Assembly: GCF_000004195.4 (NCBI RefSeq)
Contig: NC_030680.2
Span: 4,141,960-4,205,959 of the forward strand
From: Xenopus tropicalis
Taxonomy: Eukaryota; Chordata; Amphibia; Anura; Pipidae
Length of the DNA stretch: 64,000 bases
Reading direction: 5' to 3'
Below the pieces are notes generated by a model. It saw only the letters and a program-made list of their open reading frames with translations, was not told the origin of the DNA and did not search any database. Shown one piece after another: positions 62,001-64,000 of this stretch (position 1 is its first letter; the number at the start of each line of letters is the position of its first letter). The position numbers were made by a program, and so were the translations under genes.

Positions 62001-64000
62001 CTATACAGTATATATACACTATAACGGGCCCACTATACAGTATATATACACTATAACGGGCCCACTATACAGTATATATACACTATAACGGGCCCACTAT
62101 ACAGTGTATACACACTATAACGGGCCCGCTATACAGTATATACACACTATAACGGGCCCGCTATACAGTATATACACACTATAACGGCCCGCTATACAGT
62201 ATATACACACTATAACGGGCCCGCTATACAGTATATATACACTATAACGGGCCCACTATACAGTATATACACACTATAACGGGCCCACTATACAGTATAT
62301 ACACACTATAACGGGCCACTATACAGTATATACACACTATAACGGGCCCACTATACAGTATACACACTATAACGGGCCCACTATACAGTATATATACACT
62401 ATAACGGGCCCACTATACAGTATATATACACTATAACGGGCCCACTATACAGTATATATACACTATAATGGGCCCACTATACAGTCTATATACACTATAA
62501 TGGGCACGCTATACAGTATATATACACTATAACGGCCCACTATACAGTATATACACACTATAACGGGCCCACTATACAGTATATATACACTATAACGGGC
62601 CCACTATACAGTATATATACACTATAACGGGCCCACTATACAGTATATACACACTATAACGGGCCCACTATACAGTATATACACACTATAACGGGCCCAC
62701 TATACAGTATATATACACTATAACGGGCCCACTATACAGTATTATATACACTATAACGGGCCCACCTATACAGTATATACACTATAACGGGCCCACTATA
62801 CAGTATATATACACTATAACGGGCCCACTATACAGTATATATACACTATAACTGGCCCACTATACAGTATATATACACTATAACGGGCCCACTATACAGT
62901 ATATATACACACTATAACGGGCCCACTATACAGTATATATACACTATAACGGGCCCACTATACAGTATATACACACTATAACAAGCACAACAATACAGTA
63001 TATACAAACTATAACGGGCCCACTATACAGTATATACACACTATAACGGGCCCGCTATACAGTATATACACACTATAACGGGCCCGCTATACAGTATATA
63101 TACACTATAACGGGCCCACTATACAGTATATACACTATAACGGGCCCACTATACAGTATATATACACTATAACGGGCCCACTATACAGTATATACACTAT
63201 AACGGGCCCGCTATACAGTATATACACACTATAACGGGCCCACTATACAGTATATACACACTATAACGGGCCCACTATACAGTATATACACACTATAACG
63301 GGCCCACTATACAGTATATATACACTATAACGGGCCCGCTATACAGTATATATACACTATAACGGGCCCGCTATACAGTATATACACTATAACGTGCCCA
63401 CTATACAGTGTATATACACTATAACGGGCCCACTATACAGTATATACACTATAACGTGCCCACTATACAGTGTATATACACTATAACGGGCCCACTATAC
63501 AGTATATATACACTATAACGGGCCCACTATACAGTATATACACACTATAACGGGCCCACTATACAGTATATATACACTATAACGGGCCCGCTATACAGTA
63601 TATACACTATAACGTGCCCACTATACAGTGTATATACACTATAACGGGCCCACTATACAGTATATACACACTATAACGAGCCCGCTATACAGTATATATA
63701 CACACTATAACGGGCCCACTATACAGTGTATATACACTATAACAGGCCCACTATACAGTATATACACACTATAACGGGCCCACTATACAGTATATATACA
63801 CTATAACGTGCCCACTATACAGTGTATATACACTATAACGGGCCCACTATACAGTATATATACACTATAACGTGCCCACTATACAGTATATACACACTAT
63901 AACGGGCCCACTATACAGTATATATACACTATAACGTGCCCACTATACAGTGTATATACACTATAACAGGCCCACTATACAGTATATATACACTATAACG
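59034..64000. repeat. 32-bp AT/GC-alternating tandem array (about 155 copies), continues past the window
   Basis: The unit is CACTATAACGGGCCCACTAT, ACAGTATATATA, with 30-bp variants and G/A changes (GGGCCCGCTAT). It combines the palindrome GGGCCC with an imperfect palindrome TATACAGTATATATACACTA. The block 60.06-60.62 kb is disordered, with many small deletions. Confidence 0.97.

Overview
The window is vertebrate nuclear DNA, almost certainly from a Xenopus frog (X. tropicalis is the best guess). The reasons are a multi-exon gene with GT-AG introns, a frog-like DENND5A protein, MITEs with TTAAAGG-type ends (T2/Kolobok-like), CR1-type LINEs and a very heavy load of minisatellites. There is no bacterial, phage or CRISPR content.

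The gene is dennd5a, on the minus strand. I could assemble 23 coding exons from 54,655 (ATG) to 17,068 (TGA). They splice in one frame into 1,284 codons plus a stop; from memory the human protein has 1,287 residues. Exon 2 is only 72 bp and lies alone between large introns. The 3' UTR runs to about 16.04 kb, where an AATAAA precedes a GT-rich stretch. The promoter is a short CpG island (about 54.46-55.0 kb) with GC boxes and CCAAT boxes. The product is a DENN-domain Rab exchange factor with two RUN domains and a PLAT domain.

Most of the remaining DNA is tandem repeat, and nearly every sizeable intron holds its own array. From left to right: 51/59-bp (1-836), 21/42-bp (3.3-3.64 kb), 100-bp (5.58-6.25), 66-bp (8.4-13.29), 104-bp (13.66-14.41), ~131-bp (15.2-15.99), 34-bp (17.69-19.32, intron 22), 104-bp (22.13-22.49, intron 18), ~131-bp (24.75-25.11, intron 14), ~82-bp (27.22-27.79, intron 10), 57-bp (28.10-28.78, intron 9), 104-bp (29.9-36.83, intron 7), ~93-bp (38.45-39.87, intron 5; 41.73-42.01, intron 4), ~131-bp (42.73-43.59, intron 3), 104-bp and 113-bp (intron 2), 112-bp and ~24-bp (intron 1), 75/77-bp (55.14-58.23) and 32-bp (59.03 to the right edge). 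The intron 7 array is split by two oppositely oriented CR1-like LINEs. Three of the repeat families (104, 131 and 93 bp) recur at separate sites in both orientations.

Left of dennd5a there is no confident gene. Two weak candidates are a GC-rich promoter-like stretch near 2.9-3.05 kb and a pair of coding-looking segments (about 8.17-8.34 kb and 13.30-13.37 kb) that flank the 66-bp array. All positions and repeat periods were read by eye, so array edges are accurate to roughly 10-30 bp.
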